DNA of 37,083 nt from an uncultured Parasphingopyxis sp. (GCF_937129435.1 NZ_CAKZNF010000077.1:1-37083), one strand, 5' to 3'; positions 10,882 to 19,600 are shown, counted from the stretch's first letter. Made by a program: numbers and translations. Notes: generated by a model from the letters alone, not told the origin.

Positions 10882-11732
10882 GCGGATGCGCGGGCCGCGT
10901 CGATTTCGCGGACCCGCGCAATCCATTCCTTGTTGATCGAATCGCCGACTTTCCTGAGCCGCGTCTCCAGCGTCAGGCCTTCCGGCACCGTCAGTCCCAG
11001 CTCGCTCGTCACTGCGGCAAAGAACGCCATCGGGTCGGCGACCATGTCCTCGTAATAATAGGTCGTCGCGGCATTCCCAAGTGCCGCGAGGATACGCTCG
11101 TGACGGTCATGGACGTTCTGAACAACCTGGCGATGCTGCACGATCCGGTCATAATCGAAAGCATCGCGATCGACGCCGCCCTGCCCGCCGTCGGTGCTGT
11201 GGTAATGACCAGTCAACCTCCCCTTGAAGATCGACACCGCCTGCGCCGTCGTGTCGCGGCGGCGCAGATGGACGAAATGCAGCCCCTCGCGAAATTGGTC
11301 CAGATAACCGAGCAGCGCAGCCCCCGCGATGCTCATCGGGATCGATTTGCAGGCGAAAATGTCGCCGGCCTGGTTGTCGAGGATATGCTGCAGGCACGCA
11401 TTATGGTCGGCGAGGCCATGACGTTTCCGGTATTTTTCGATCGCCCGGTACGAAAACCATTCGTGCATCCGGCCCAGCGATGGATGGTTCGAAAGCAGCT
11501 CGGCCGCATAGGTGCTGCCCGAACGACCGGCATAGAGAAGGACAAGCGTGCGCTTGCCGTTCCGCCGATAGGTGGTCGGCCGGTCCGCCATAACCATCTT
11601 TTCGCGCACCTTTTCGACAAAGGCGGTATCGATAGTCTCCACGAGCAACCGCACTGCTGGCTGGGCCAGCGGATCGAAGGCTGCCAGTGAAATTTGGTCG
11701 TCGCGATCCATGTTGTCCACTTGATACTCCAT
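10878..11732 (-). CDS. Stf0-like sulfotransferase
   Basis: This is a 284-residue predicted PAPS-dependent sulfotransferase. The 5'-phosphosulfate loop is seen as LLYAGRSGSTY (about residues 65-75), followed by HEWF at 90-93. A 3'-phosphate region is seen as HLRRRDTTAQAVS (about 155-167). This pattern resembles the Stf0 trehalose/LPS-type family more than the P-loop sulfotransferases of eukaryotes. The acceptor is unknown and no glycan genes are adjacent. ATG 11732 is used; an alternative Met lies eight residues in. It overlaps the aldo/keto reductase stop by 4 bases. Confidence 0.75.
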   Translation of the reverse strand: MEYQVDNMDRDDQISLAAFDPLAQPAVRLLVETIDTAFVEKVREKMVMADRPTTYRRNGKRTLVLLYAGRSGSTYAAELLSNHPSLGRMHEWFSYRAIEKYRKRHGLADHNACLQHILDNQAGDIFACKSIPMSIAGAALLGYLDQFREGLHFVHLRRRDTTAQAVSIFKGRLTGHYHSTDGGQGGVDRDAFDYDRIVQHRQVVQNVHDRHERILAALGNAATTYYYEDMVADPMAFFAAVTSELGLTVPEGLTLETRLRKVGDSINKEWIARVREIDAARASA

Positions 11733-11844
11733 GTAGTGGCGGACACCCTACTGCCGACCCGACGGACCATAAGCAATCAGCAACCCAGGGGATTCTCACT
11801 GCAAGCCGTTTCCCTTGCCGTCACGGGAAGGCTATGCGGCCCTC

Positions 11845-12480
11845 ATGACAAAGGGCGCAACCGGGCTGCTTGGCGGATCGTTCAATCCGGCGCATGGCGG
11901 ACATCGCTCGATCAGCCTGTTCGCGATCGACGCGCTGGCGCTGGATGAAATCTGGTGGCTCGTCTCGCCCGGCAATCCGCTTAAAGCCAAAAAGGGCATG
12001 GCGCCGCTTGCCGCGCGGCTCGCATCGGCGCGGGCGATGGCACGACGGGCACCGATCCGCCCGACCGCAATCGAAGGCGAATTCGGCACGCGATTTACCG
12101 TCGATACACTCGCCAGGCTGCGCCGCCGCTATCCGAAACGCCGTTTCATCTGGCTGATGGGGTCGGACAATCTCGCCCAGTTCCACCGCTGGCGCGACTG
12201 GCGGAGAATCGCGCGAGAAAACGTCATTGCTGTGATCGCGCGCCCCGGCTATGATGATGATGCCAGGGCCGCACCGGCCATGGCTTGGCTGCGGCGCTTC
12301 GTCCGGCCCGCAAGCCAGTCGCGAAACTGGACCGATTGGAGACCGCCGGCGCTCGTGTTTTTGCGCTTTCGACCCGATCCCCGTTCCGCCACCCGCCTGC
12401 GGCAGCAAAACCCGCAATGGCATCTTGCATTTCGCTCAACAGCCGCGCGCGACCCGGTCACGCGACGGCGCATCCCATAG
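11845..12480 (+). CDS. nadD: nicotinate-nucleotide adenylyltransferase NadD
   Basis: NadD adenylates nicotinate mononucleotide to form deamido-NAD, a late step of NAD synthesis. The nucleotidyltransferase motif GGSFNPAHGGH is at residues 10-20. WWLVSPGNPLK and the MGSDNLAQFHRW block follow, and a C-terminal SATRLR matches the ISSTxIR-type motif. It has 211 residues from the ATG at 11845; a TTG at 11815 would add ten. It heads the chain nadD-rsfS-rlmH-envC-ctpA-dsbB-coq7, which is tightly spaced and probably co-transcribed for a good part. Confidence 0.92.
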   Translation: MTKGATGLLGGSFNPAHGGHRSISLFAIDALALDEIWWLVSPGNPLKAKKGMAPLAARLASARAMARRAPIRPTAIEGEFGTRFTVDTLARLRRRYPKRRFIWLMGSDNLAQFHRWRDWRRIARENVIAVIARPGYDDDARAAPAMAWLRRFVRPASQSRNWTDWRPPALVFLRFRPDPRSATRLRQQNPQWHLAFRSTAARDPVTRRRIP

Positions 12481-12483
12481 GAG
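12479..12483 (+). promoter_or_regulatory. ribosome binding site deciding the rsfS TTG start
   Basis: AGGAG overlaps the nadD TAG stop (12478-12480) and lies five bases before the TTG at 12489. It argues for the TTG start over the in-frame ATGs inside nadD. Confidence 0.7.
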
Positions 12484-12488
12484 ACATC

Positions 12489-12872
12489 TTGCCCGCTTCA
12501 TCTGCTGCGACGCTCCCGAACTCCGACGCCCAAGAGGCCGAAGATCTCCACAAGCTCATTTTGCAGTCTCTCGATGACGATCAGGCGCAGGAAGTGACCT
12601 CGATCCCGCTCGCCGGAAAATCCTCCATCGCCGATTACATGGTCGTCGCCAGCGGCCGATCGACGCGCCATGTCGCCGCCGTCGCCGAAAAGCTGGCGGA
12701 ACGGATCAAGGCGGAAACGGGGCGCCCGGTGCGGATCGAAGGACTGCCGACGGCTGACTGGGTGTTGATCGATGCCAATGACGTCGTCGTCCATCTTTTC
12801 CGGCCCGAAGTGCGCAGCTTCTACAATCTGGAGCGGATGTGGGGATTCGGCGACGCTGCCGAGGCGAGCTGA
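12489..12872 (+). CDS. rsfS: ribosome silencing factor RsfS
   Basis: RsfS binds ribosomal protein L14 and blocks subunit joining when nutrients are scarce. Family blocks are DLHKLILQSLDDDQAQ, IADYMVVASGRSTRHV, GLPTADWVLIDANDVVVHLF and RSFYNLERMWG. It has 127 residues if translation begins at the TTG at 12489. That start is supported by an AGGAG at 12479-12483 that overlaps the nadD stop codon, giving 5-base spacing and probable translational coupling. Upstream in-frame ATGs would lie deep inside nadD. Confidence 0.92.
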   Translation: MPASSAATLPNSDAQEAEDLHKLILQSLDDDQAQEVTSIPLAGKSSIADYMVVASGRSTRHVAAVAEKLAERIKAETGRPVRIEGLPTADWVLIDANDVVVHLFRPEVRSFYNLERMWGFGDAAEAS

Positions 12873-13303
12873 AGCTGAGTCTTTCGATCCACATCGTCGC
12901 GCGCGGCAAGATCGGGCGCAGCGCAGAAGCCGACATTATCGACCGCTATCTGAAGCGGATCGACTGGGATGTCCGCATTAGCGAGATGCCCGATACGGGC
13001 GGCAAGCTGCCCCCTACGCCGCGCGACGGCAAGACGATCGCTCTCGACGAACGCGGCAAGACGCTGACATCGGTCGAACTCGCGAACAGGATCGGCGACT
13101 GGCGCGATGAGGGCATTCGCGAGATTCGCTTCCTGATCGGCGCGGCGGATGGACTGTCCGGGGAGGAACGTGCGGAGGCCGATCTGTTCCTGTCCTTCGG
13201 CGCGCTGACCTGGCCGCATATGCTGGCGCGGGCGATGCTGGCAGAGCAGCTCTGGCGGGCCAGCGCGATACTTGCCAACCACCCCTATCATCGCGAAGGA
13301 TAG
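12839..13303 (+). CDS. rlmH: 23S rRNA (pseudouridine1915-N3)-methyltransferase RlmH
   Basis: RlmH is a small SPOUT methyltransferase that modifies pseudouridine 1915 in helix 69 of the large subunit. Signature blocks are IHIVARGKIG, DERGKTLTSVELA, FLIGAADGLS, SFGALTWPHMLARAMLAEQLWRA and a C-terminal NHPYHREG. The homologous region begins near 12875, where only CTG is available. The nearest canonical in-frame start is GTG 12839, which has ggag five bases before it and overlaps rsfS by 34 bases. That gives 154 residues with about a dozen extra N-terminal residues. The true start is uncertain; the identity is not. Confidence 0.9.
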   Translation: MGIRRRCRGELKLSLSIHIVARGKIGRSAEADIIDRYLKRIDWDVRISEMPDTGGKLPPTPRDGKTIALDERGKTLTSVELANRIGDWRDEGIREIRFLIGAADGLSGEERAEADLFLSFGALTWPHMLARAMLAEQLWRASAILANHPYHREG

Positions 13304-13307
13304 CTGC

Positions 13308-14504
13308 ATGATTGCGCGCCTTGCCGCCATGATCGCCCTGTTCGCGGCCGTCCTCGCCCCCCTGGCGCTCGCCCAGTCGCGCACCAAGGCCGAAGAGGCC
13401 GAGGCGCTTCAACAGGCACTGCGCCAGCGCACGATCGCGCAGCAACGCGCGGCGCAGTTCGAGCGCGAGGCGCAAACCGCCCAGTCCCGCGCCGAGCGGG
13501 CGGCGGCCAACGAAGCGGCAGTTGCGGCGCAGGTCCAGGCCGCCGAAGCCGATCTCACTGCCGCGGAAACGCGCATCCGGCTGATCGAGGAACTGCGCCG
13601 CGAACAACGCGCGCGCCTCGCCAGCCGGCAGGGTTCTATCATCCGGCTGACCGCCGCGCTGCAGACGATGGCGCGCCGTCCGCCCGCGCTGGCGCTCGTA
13701 CAACCAGGCAGCGTTTCGGACATCGTCCATCTGCGTTCGCTCTTCTCGACGACGCTGCCGATCGTGCGCGAACGCACGGCCGATCTCCGCGCGGAAGTGA
13801 CACGCGGCGCCAATCTGCGCCTCGATGCCGATCGCGCGCTCGCTGTGCTCGAAAACCGGCAGGCCAATCTCGAAAACCGCCGCGAGGAACTGGCCGCGCT
13901 TGCTTCGACTACCCGGAGCGAGGCGGATCGGCTCGTCAGCAGCGCGCTCTACGAAAGTGACCGCGTGATCGCACTCGGCGAGGATGCGCGCGACATTCGC
14001 GATTTGATGGCCGAGCTCGATCGGCAGGCCGAGGTCCGCGACGACCTGATCGACCTGCCCGGCCCACGTCTCCGCCCCGCCCGGCCGGGCGAGGCCAGCG
14101 CCCCGCGCCAGGACACGGCCCGCCGGACGCGCGAACGCCCACCCTATCGGCTTCCCGTCATGGGCGAGATCGTCGAGGGCATGGGCGAAGTCTCGGACGC
14201 AGGCGTGCGCGCGCGCGGCATCACGCTGGCCACGCAACCCCGCGCGCAGGTGATCGCGCCGACCACCGGCCGGATCAGCTATGCCGGCGAATTTCGCGAT
14301 TATGGCCGGATCGTCATCATCGACCATTCAGGCGGCTGGACGACGCTGATCACAGGGCTGGCCACAATCGATGTCGGTGTCGGCGATGTCGTGCGGCAGG
14401 GCGAGTCGATCGGCCGTGCCGGGACGGACCGGCCGGAGATCACGATCGAGCTGCGCCGCGGCGGCGAACCGGTGGATATCTCGGCGCTTGTAAGCCGGGG
14501 TTAA
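13308..14504 (+). CDS. EnvC-like murein hydrolase activator (M23/LytM domain)
   Basis: This is a 398-residue exported protein. The signal peptide spans about residues 1-22 (ends LALAQ). A long Ala/Glu/Arg-rich coiled coil covers about 23-235, and a LytM domain about 285-395. In the LytM domain the zinc ligands expected in active M23 peptidases (HxxxD and HxH) are not seen; instead there are RGITLATQP and ITIELR. This matches EnvC, which activates amidases for daughter-cell separation without being a hydrolase itself. Start at ATG 13308 with aagga upstream. It is followed by ctpA, a common pairing. Confidence 0.87.
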   Translation: MIARLAAMIALFAAVLAPLALAQSRTKAEEAEALQQALRQRTIAQQRAAQFEREAQTAQSRAERAAANEAAVAAQVQAAEADLTAAETRIRLIEELRREQRARLASRQGSIIRLTAALQTMARRPPALALVQPGSVSDIVHLRSLFSTTLPIVRERTADLRAEVTRGANLRLDADRALAVLENRQANLENRREELAALASTTRSEADRLVSSALYESDRVIALGEDARDIRDLMAELDRQAEVRDDLIDLPGPRLRPARPGEASAPRQDTARRTRERPPYRLPVMGEIVEGMGEVSDAGVRARGITLATQPRAQVIAPTTGRISYAGEFRDYGRIVIIDHSGGWTTLITGLATIDVGVGDVVRQGESIGRAGTDRPEITIELRRGGEPVDISALVSRG

Positions 14505-14580
14505 GCCGAATTCGGTAACACTTCCCCGCAGAATCCAGATGCGCTATGCCGCGCACCACATTGTTTTGAGAGCATCAGCC

Positions 14581-15912
14581 ATGGCAAAACCGCTTATTTC
14601 CGCACTTGGCGTCGTCAGCGCGCTGGCCCTCGTCCCGGCCTTTTCGGGATCGATGGCGGCGGTCGACGTCGATACCTATCGCGAACTCGACCAATTCATG
14701 GACGTGTTCGAACGGGTTCGCTCCGAATATGTCGACGAGATTTCGGACGAAGACCTGATGCGGGGGGCGATCGACGGGATGCTTTCGAGCCTCGATCCGC
14801 ACAGCTCCTATCTCGACGTGCGCGATTTCGACCGGCTGCGGACGCAGACCGAGGGCGAATATGGCGGTCTTGGCCTCACGGTCACCATGGAAGACGGCGC
14901 GGTGAAGGTCATCGCCCCGTTCGAAGATACGCCGGCCGATCGCGCGGGCATCATGGCGGGCGACTATATCACCCATCTCGACGGCGAACTGATCTTCGGC
15001 GGCACGCTCGACGAGGCGGTCGACCAGATGCGCGGCGAGCCCGGCTCGTCGATCGAGGTCCGGGTCGTGCGCCCGGGACGCGATGAGCCGATGAACATCA
15101 CCCTCGTGCGCGAGATCATCGAGCTGCACGCTGTCGAATGGGAGGTGCAGGGTAATGTCGGCATCATCAACATCAACACGTTTAACCGGAACACCGGCGA
15201 CGAGGTGCGTTCGGCGATCGCGTCGATCGACCGCTCGCTGGGGCGCCAGCCGCTGGGCTATGTGATCGACCTTCGTTCCAATCCGGGCGGTCTTCTCGAT
15301 CAGGCGATTTCGGTCTCCGACGTGTTCCTCGAACGCGGCGAAGTCGTTTCGCAGCGCGGACGCCGCGATGGCGATATCGAGCGCTATTATGCGCGGCCGG
15401 GCGACGACAGCCACGGCCTGCCGCTCGTCGTTCTCGTCGATGCGGGTACCGCCTCGGCTGCGGAGATCGTCGCGGGTGCGCTGCAGGATCACCGCCGCGC
15501 GGTCATCATGGGCGAGCGCAGCTTCGGCAAGGGATCGGTGCAGACGCTGCTGCCGCTTTCGTCCGACACCGCGCTCCGGCTGACCACAGCACGCTACTAC
15601 ACACCGGCCGGCAATTCCGTGCAGGAAGGCGGTATCGAACCCGATATCGACGTGCCGCAGCTTTCGAACCCGGACTGGCGCGACGCGCCGCGTTTCCGCG
15701 AGGCCGACCTTCGCCGTCACCTGATCAACGAAGCGGCTGTCGCCGATGACGTGATCGAGGATGACGTTCGCGAGGATCCGCGCTTCCAGGCGACGTCGGA
15801 AGAGCTCGCCGAACAGGGCATCGACGATTTCCAGATGCACTATGCCGTCGAGACGATTTCCCGTCTCGCGCGCACGCGCACGGGAGGTTCGGCGGCCGGC
15901 GGCCGGCGCTAA
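14581..15912 (+). CDS. ctpA: S41 family carboxyl-terminal processing peptidase CtpA
   Basis: This is a periplasmic serine protease with a Ser-Lys dyad and one PDZ domain. The signal segment is about residues 1-27. PDZ lies at about 95-170 (GGLGLTVTMEDG, GDYITHLDG). Catalytic Ser292 is in GTASAAEIVAGAL and Lys317 in SFGKGSVQ. The total is 443 residues. An upstream ATG at 14539 would add 14 residues; ATG 14581 is preferred because gagag precedes it and the signal peptide then has a normal length. The Arg/Gly-rich C-terminus is likely disordered. Family members trim lipoproteins and peptidoglycan-acting proteins; the substrate here is unknown. Confidence 0.93.
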   Translation: MAKPLISALGVVSALALVPAFSGSMAAVDVDTYRELDQFMDVFERVRSEYVDEISDEDLMRGAIDGMLSSLDPHSSYLDVRDFDRLRTQTEGEYGGLGLTVTMEDGAVKVIAPFEDTPADRAGIMAGDYITHLDGELIFGGTLDEAVDQMRGEPGSSIEVRVVRPGRDEPMNITLVREIIELHAVEWEVQGNVGIININTFNRNTGDEVRSAIASIDRSLGRQPLGYVIDLRSNPGGLLDQAISVSDVFLERGEVVSQRGRRDGDIERYYARPGDDSHGLPLVVLVDAGTASAAEIVAGALQDHRRAVIMGERSFGKGSVQTLLPLSSDTALRLTTARYYTPAGNSVQEGGIEPDIDVPQLSNPDWRDAPRFREADLRRHLINEAAVADDVIEDDVREDPRFQATSEELAEQGIDDFQMHYAVETISRLARTRTGGSAAGGRR

Positions 15913-15934
15913 CAAAGCAGGCGGGGGCTGAGCG

Positions 15935-16408
15935 ATGACCAATTACGGCAAGGCGCGGCTGATCGCGTTCGCCGTGCCCCTGGCACTGCTCGCCGGCGCG
16001 CTCGGCTCGCAATATCTGGGCGGGCTCTATCCGTGCGAAATGTGTCACTGGCAGCGCTGGCCGCATTACGCGGCCGTCCCGCTGGCCGCACTCTCGATCC
16101 TGTTCGCGCGCCAGATGGTCGTCTCCACGCTGTTCCTTTCGCTCGCGATGATGGCGATCTTCACGAGCGGCGTGATCGGCGTGTTCCATGCCGGCGTCGA
16201 ATATGGCTGGTGGCAGGGGCTGACCGCTTGCACCATGTCGGGCAGCGGCAGCGGCAATTCGCTGGCGGACATCATGGCCGCACCGCTTGTCTCGTGCGAC
16301 GAGCCGCAATGGACGCTGTTCGGCATTTCGCTCGCGGGGTTTAACGCGATTATCTCGATCGGAACTGCTATAGCGATCACATGGCTGGCGACACGCAAGA
16401 CGAAGTGA
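15935..16408 (+). CDS. dsbB: disulfide bond formation protein B (DsbB)
   Basis: This inner-membrane quinone reductase reoxidises the periplasmic thiol oxidase DsbA. It has 157 residues with four predicted membrane helices. The CxxC pair is C34/C37 (CEMCHWQRW), and the second redox pair is C99 and C121, in the second periplasmic loop. The C-terminus overlaps coq7 by 28 bases in another frame, so the two are translated in close succession. No dsbA is in the window. Confidence 0.9.
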   Translation: MTNYGKARLIAFAVPLALLAGALGSQYLGGLYPCEMCHWQRWPHYAAVPLAALSILFARQMVVSTLFLSLAMMAIFTSGVIGVFHAGVEYGWWQGLTACTMSGSGSGNSLADIMAAPLVSCDEPQWTLFGISLAGFNAIISIGTAIAITWLATRKTK

Positions 16409-16938
16409 TCCGCAAACCCGGCGATTCGCATCCCGATATCGATTCGATGATCCGGGTCGATCAGGCCGGGGAATATGGCGCTACCCGCATCTATGCCGGG
16501 CAGTTGGCGATACTGGGCGATCGCAGCCCTGCCGCCCGATCGATCGCGCGAATGGCGGTTCAGGAAGAACGTCATCGCGAGCGTTTCGACCAGATTATCT
16601 CCGAACGCGGCGTGCGTCCGACGCTCCTCCAGCCGTTCTGGGACAAGGCGGGATTCGCGCTCGGTGCGGTCACGGCGCTTATCGGGCCCGAAGCGGCGAT
16701 GGCCTGCACGGCGGCCGTCGAAACCGAGATCGATAAACATTATTCCGATCAGCTCGATGCGCTCGGCGCCGACGATCCCGAACTGTCCGAAACGATCGCG
16801 CAATTTCGCGAGGAAGAGCGCGAGCATCACGATACGGCTATTGCCGAAGGCGCCGAATCGGCCCCCGCCTATCCGCTGCTCTCCGGTGCCATCCGGCTCG
16901 CCTGCAAGGCCGCGATTGCCGCCTCGAAACGATTTTGA
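16381..16938 (+). CDS. coq7: Coq7, 5-demethoxyubiquinol hydroxylase
   Basis: This di-iron monooxygenase of the ferritin-like fold catalyses the C6 hydroxylation in ubiquinone synthesis. Iron ligands are visible as E31 (AGEYGA), E62xxH65 (QEERH), a second Glu in AVETEID and a second ExxH in EEEREHHD. It has 185 residues. The gene begins inside the 3' end of dsbB; linking quinone synthesis with the quinone-using DsbB is a common alphaproteobacterial arrangement. Confidence 0.93.
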   Translation: MAGDTQDEVIRKPGDSHPDIDSMIRVDQAGEYGATRIYAGQLAILGDRSPAARSIARMAVQEERHRERFDQIISERGVRPTLLQPFWDKAGFALGAVTALIGPEAAMACTAAVETEIDKHYSDQLDALGADDPELSETIAQFREEEREHHDTAIAEGAESAPAYPLLSGAIRLACKAAIAASKRF

Positions 16939-17033
16939 GTCGGGTTAAGCTTGACGACAGCTGCAAAAGTCCATTGTCTGCGCGGAAATAACCGGCGCGT
17001 AATGCGTTGACGGGTCGGAATGGGAGAAGACAG

Positions 17034-17414
17034 ATGTTTCGTCGATTGACCGTCGCGACCCTGATCGGAGCGGGTGCCCTCGCTGCGATCCCAGCCGCCC
17101 CGGCCGAAGCGCAGATGAGCGACCGCGTGCTGATTCTCTATGGCGAGGACCGCTGCCCGACCAGCAATGGCGAACAGATCGTGGTCTGCGTCTGGCGCGA
17201 CGAAAGCGAACGGTATCGCATCCCCCCCGAATTGCGCGACTCCCGCGATCTTGCCGCCAATGAAAGCTGGCTCGCCCAGTCCGAGCGCATCCAATATGTC
17301 GGTGCCAGCGGCACGATGAGCTGTTCGCCGGTCGGCGCCGGCGGCTTTACCGGCTGCACGCAGGAAATCTTGCGCGCCGCACGGGCCGAGAGCGATCCGC
17401 TGCTCCGTTTCTAG
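17034..17414 (+). CDS. conserved secreted protein, function unknown (Sphingomonadales type)
   Basis: This is a 126-residue protein with a clear signal peptide (about residues 1-27, ending AEAQ). The mature part is only about 100 residues with four cysteines, in RCPTS, VVCVW, MSCSP and TGCTQ, probably two disulfides. The segment ESERYRIPPELR and the block SCSPVGAGGFTGC look like a conserved family motif; from memory similar proteins occur in many sphingomonads, but no function is known to me. ATG 17034 was chosen for the ggGAGAAG ribosome site and the signal peptide. It converges with the DUF885 gene, with three bases between stops. Confidence 0.75.
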   Translation: MFRRLTVATLIGAGALAAIPAAPAEAQMSDRVLILYGEDRCPTSNGEQIVVCVWRDESERYRIPPELRDSRDLAANESWLAQSERIQYVGASGTMSCSPVGAGGFTGCTQEILRAARAESDPLLRF

Positions 17415-17417
17415 ACA

Positions 17418-19175
17418 CTAGTCCGCCGACGCCTGCTGCTCGGCAATCCAGCGGTCGATCTGCGCCTCGAGCACATCGAGCGGGACCGCACCCTGCCCCA
17501 GCACGGCATCGTGGAACAGCCGGACGTCGAAATTCTCGCCGAGCGCCGTTTCGGCGCGCGTCCGCAATTCGCGGATCTTGAGTTCGCCCAGCTTGTAGGC
17601 AAGCGCCTGTCCCGGCCATGAGATGTAGCGATTGACCTCGGCCTCGATATTGGCGTCGGTCAGCGCCGTATTGTCCTGCATGAACGCGATGGCGCGCTCC
17701 TTCGTCCAACCGAAGGCGTGGATGCCGGTATCGACGACGAGCCGGCAGGCGCGCCACATCTCATAGGACAGCCGCCCCATATTCTCGGCTGGCGTGTCGT
17801 AAATGCCCATCTCGATTCCGAGCCGCTCCGAATAGAGACCCCATCCTTCGACGAAGGCGGTGAAGAAGGCGAGGTTGCGGCGGACCGGGTGCATGTCGAG
17901 TTCCTGCTGCAACGCGATCTGGTTGTGATGGCCGGGGACGCTTTCATGCGCGGTAAGCGCGGGAACTTCCCATAACGGCCGCTGGTCGAGCAGCGATGTA
18001 TTGACGTAGTAGGTGCCCGACAGCCCCGCCTCGGGCGATCCCGGTCCGTAATAGGCGGTGGTCGTGCCTTCGGCGATCTCCGCCGGAATCTCGCGTAAGC
18101 CATAGGGAAGCCGCGGCAGCGTCGCGAACATCGTCGGCATCAGCCCGTCGATCTCCTTTGCCTGCAACGCATTGGCCTGCATCAGCGCTTCGGGAGTCTC
18201 GGCATAATATTGCGGGTCGGTCCTGAGATGCTCGATATAGGCCTCGCGGGTGTCGAAGCCGGCCTCGCTCGCTACTTCTACCATTTCGGCGCGAATCCGG
18301 GCGACTTCGTCGAGGCCGATCTGGTGGATCTGTTCCGGCGTCAGGTCCGTCGTCGTCATCCGGCGCACCTGGAAGGCATAATATTCAGCCCCGCCCTCGA
18401 CGCTCGAAATGCCCGCTTCCTGACGGCAGGCGGGCTGGTAGGCTGTGCGGTACCATTCGAGATGCTGGGCATATTCCGGCGCGAGCACATTCGTGATGAT
18501 CTCGCGCGCCTCGCCCGCCAGCCGTTCGAAATCGGCTTCGCTGATCCCCGAGGGGCGCGGCCGGGTGAACGGCTCGTAGAAGCGCGATTGCGTGGGATCG
18601 TCGCCGATCACGCCCGTGATCGAGCGTTCATAGCCATCGAGCACGACGCAGGGCAGCGTATAGCCCTGCTCGATCGCCCGGTTGCTGATCGCGATCGATT
18701 CGTCGTTGATCGACGGATATTGGCGCAGCCGCGCGAGATAGCTCTCATAATCGTGCAGCGTCTGGAACGGCAGGCCGGAAGCGAGCCCCGCAAAACTCTG
18801 ATGCCAGCCGCTATAGGTGGTGAAGAGCATCGTGCGCTGGGGCAGCGCGTTCGCCTCGATCGATTCGGACAGTATGCGCCGGACGATGCCGTAATCGGTC
18901 TGGCTGCCGGCGGAGAGCTGATCCCGCGGAATGGCTTCGAGCCGGTCGAGAAAGACCTGCGCCTCGGCGGCGCGGCGATCTTCGGCGGCCAGGCTGACGT
19001 CGCCGACCTGGTCGTCATAGTCGCGCACGCCGACGCTGGTCGCCAGGATCGGGCTTTCGCGCAGCGTGGAAGACCAGATCTCGTCCATCAGCGTGTCGAG
19101 ATCTTCATCCGGCGTCGCGACGGCCGGAGTCACGATCAGGGCAGCGGCGGCGATGGCGAGAATCGAAGTGCGCAT
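17418..19175 (-). CDS. DUF885 family peptidase-like protein
   Basis: This is an exported protein of 585 residues. The signal peptide is about residues 1-20 (ends AVAT). The C-terminal half has HESVPGHH and, further on, EGWGLYSE, which together resemble an HExxH-type zinc site of gluzincin-like peptidases; here the motif is H-E-S-V-P-G-H, as is usual in DUF885. Other blocks are YYVNTSLLDQRP and YISWPGQALAYKLGELKI. Probably a periplasmic metallopeptidase, unproven. The start at ATG 19175 is backed by ggagga. Confidence 0.85.
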   Translation of the reverse strand: MRTSILAIAAAALIVTPAVATPDEDLDTLMDEIWSSTLRESPILATSVGVRDYDDQVGDVSLAAEDRRAAEAQVFLDRLEAIPRDQLSAGSQTDYGIVRRILSESIEANALPQRTMLFTTYSGWHQSFAGLASGLPFQTLHDYESYLARLRQYPSINDESIAISNRAIEQGYTLPCVVLDGYERSITGVIGDDPTQSRFYEPFTRPRPSGISEADFERLAGEAREIITNVLAPEYAQHLEWYRTAYQPACRQEAGISSVEGGAEYYAFQVRRMTTTDLTPEQIHQIGLDEVARIRAEMVEVASEAGFDTREAYIEHLRTDPQYYAETPEALMQANALQAKEIDGLMPTMFATLPRLPYGLREIPAEIAEGTTTAYYGPGSPEAGLSGTYYVNTSLLDQRPLWEVPALTAHESVPGHHNQIALQQELDMHPVRRNLAFFTAFVEGWGLYSERLGIEMGIYDTPAENMGRLSYEMWRACRLVVDTGIHAFGWTKERAIAFMQDNTALTDANIEAEVNRYISWPGQALAYKLGELKIRELRTRAETALGENFDVRLFHDAVLGQGAVPLDVLEAQIDRWIAEQQASAD

Positions 19176-19291
19176 TGTCTGTTCCTCCCAAAAAGCTGTG
19201 CCAAGGCCTAAACCCGGCGCAGCCGTAAGGCCAGTATGCAACGAAAACGGCGCTCGCGCTTTGGTCATGCATCACCGAAAAGGAGCCCAGC

Positions 19292-19501
19292 ATGAGCGAC
19301 AACATCTACAAAATCACCGAGGTAGTCGGCACGTCCGAAACCGGTATCGAGGACGCGATCCGCGGCGCGATCGAGCGCACCGCACGCACGGTCAACGATA
19401 TCGGCTGGTTCGAAGTCACCGACACGCGCGGCCATGTCGTCGACGGCAAGATCGCGCATTTTCAGGTCACGCTGCGCATCGGCTTTCACGTTCACGACTG
19501 A
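19292..19501 (+). CDS. dodecin family flavin-binding protein
   Basis: Dodecins are 65-75 residue proteins that form hollow dodecamers storing or buffering flavins. This one has 69 residues, with the typical IYKITEVVGTSETG start, a helix (EDAIRGAIERTART), W39 as the expected flavin-stacking residue (DIGWFEV) and the terminal strands. The aaaggag ribosome site lies at good distance from the ATG. It stands alone between the divergent DUF885 gene and the ATP-grasp cluster. Confidence 0.9.
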   Translation: MSDNIYKITEVVGTSETGIEDAIRGAIERTARTVNDIGWFEVTDTRGHVVDGKIAHFQVTLRIGFHVHD

Positions 19502-19525
19502 ACGGCGAACCGGCACAACGCCGTT
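19501..19525 (+). terminator. possible terminator hairpin after dodecin
   Basis: A 7-bp inverted repeat (aacggcg / cgccgtt, 11-base loop) begins at the last base of the dodecin stop codon. There is no T run after it, so it may be a weak or Rho-assisted terminator or just an mRNA 3'-end structure. Confidence 0.35.
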
Positions 19526-19600
19526 GCAATAAGCGCAAGCGCGGCGCGTCGCGGCACGAGCGGATTGAACAAAGCACCGGCTTGATGCATTCATCAGTCA

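Noticed and set aside
13014..15942. Two long minus-strand ORFs opposite envC and ctpA
   Set aside because: Shadow frames of well-supported genes with typical antisense composition.
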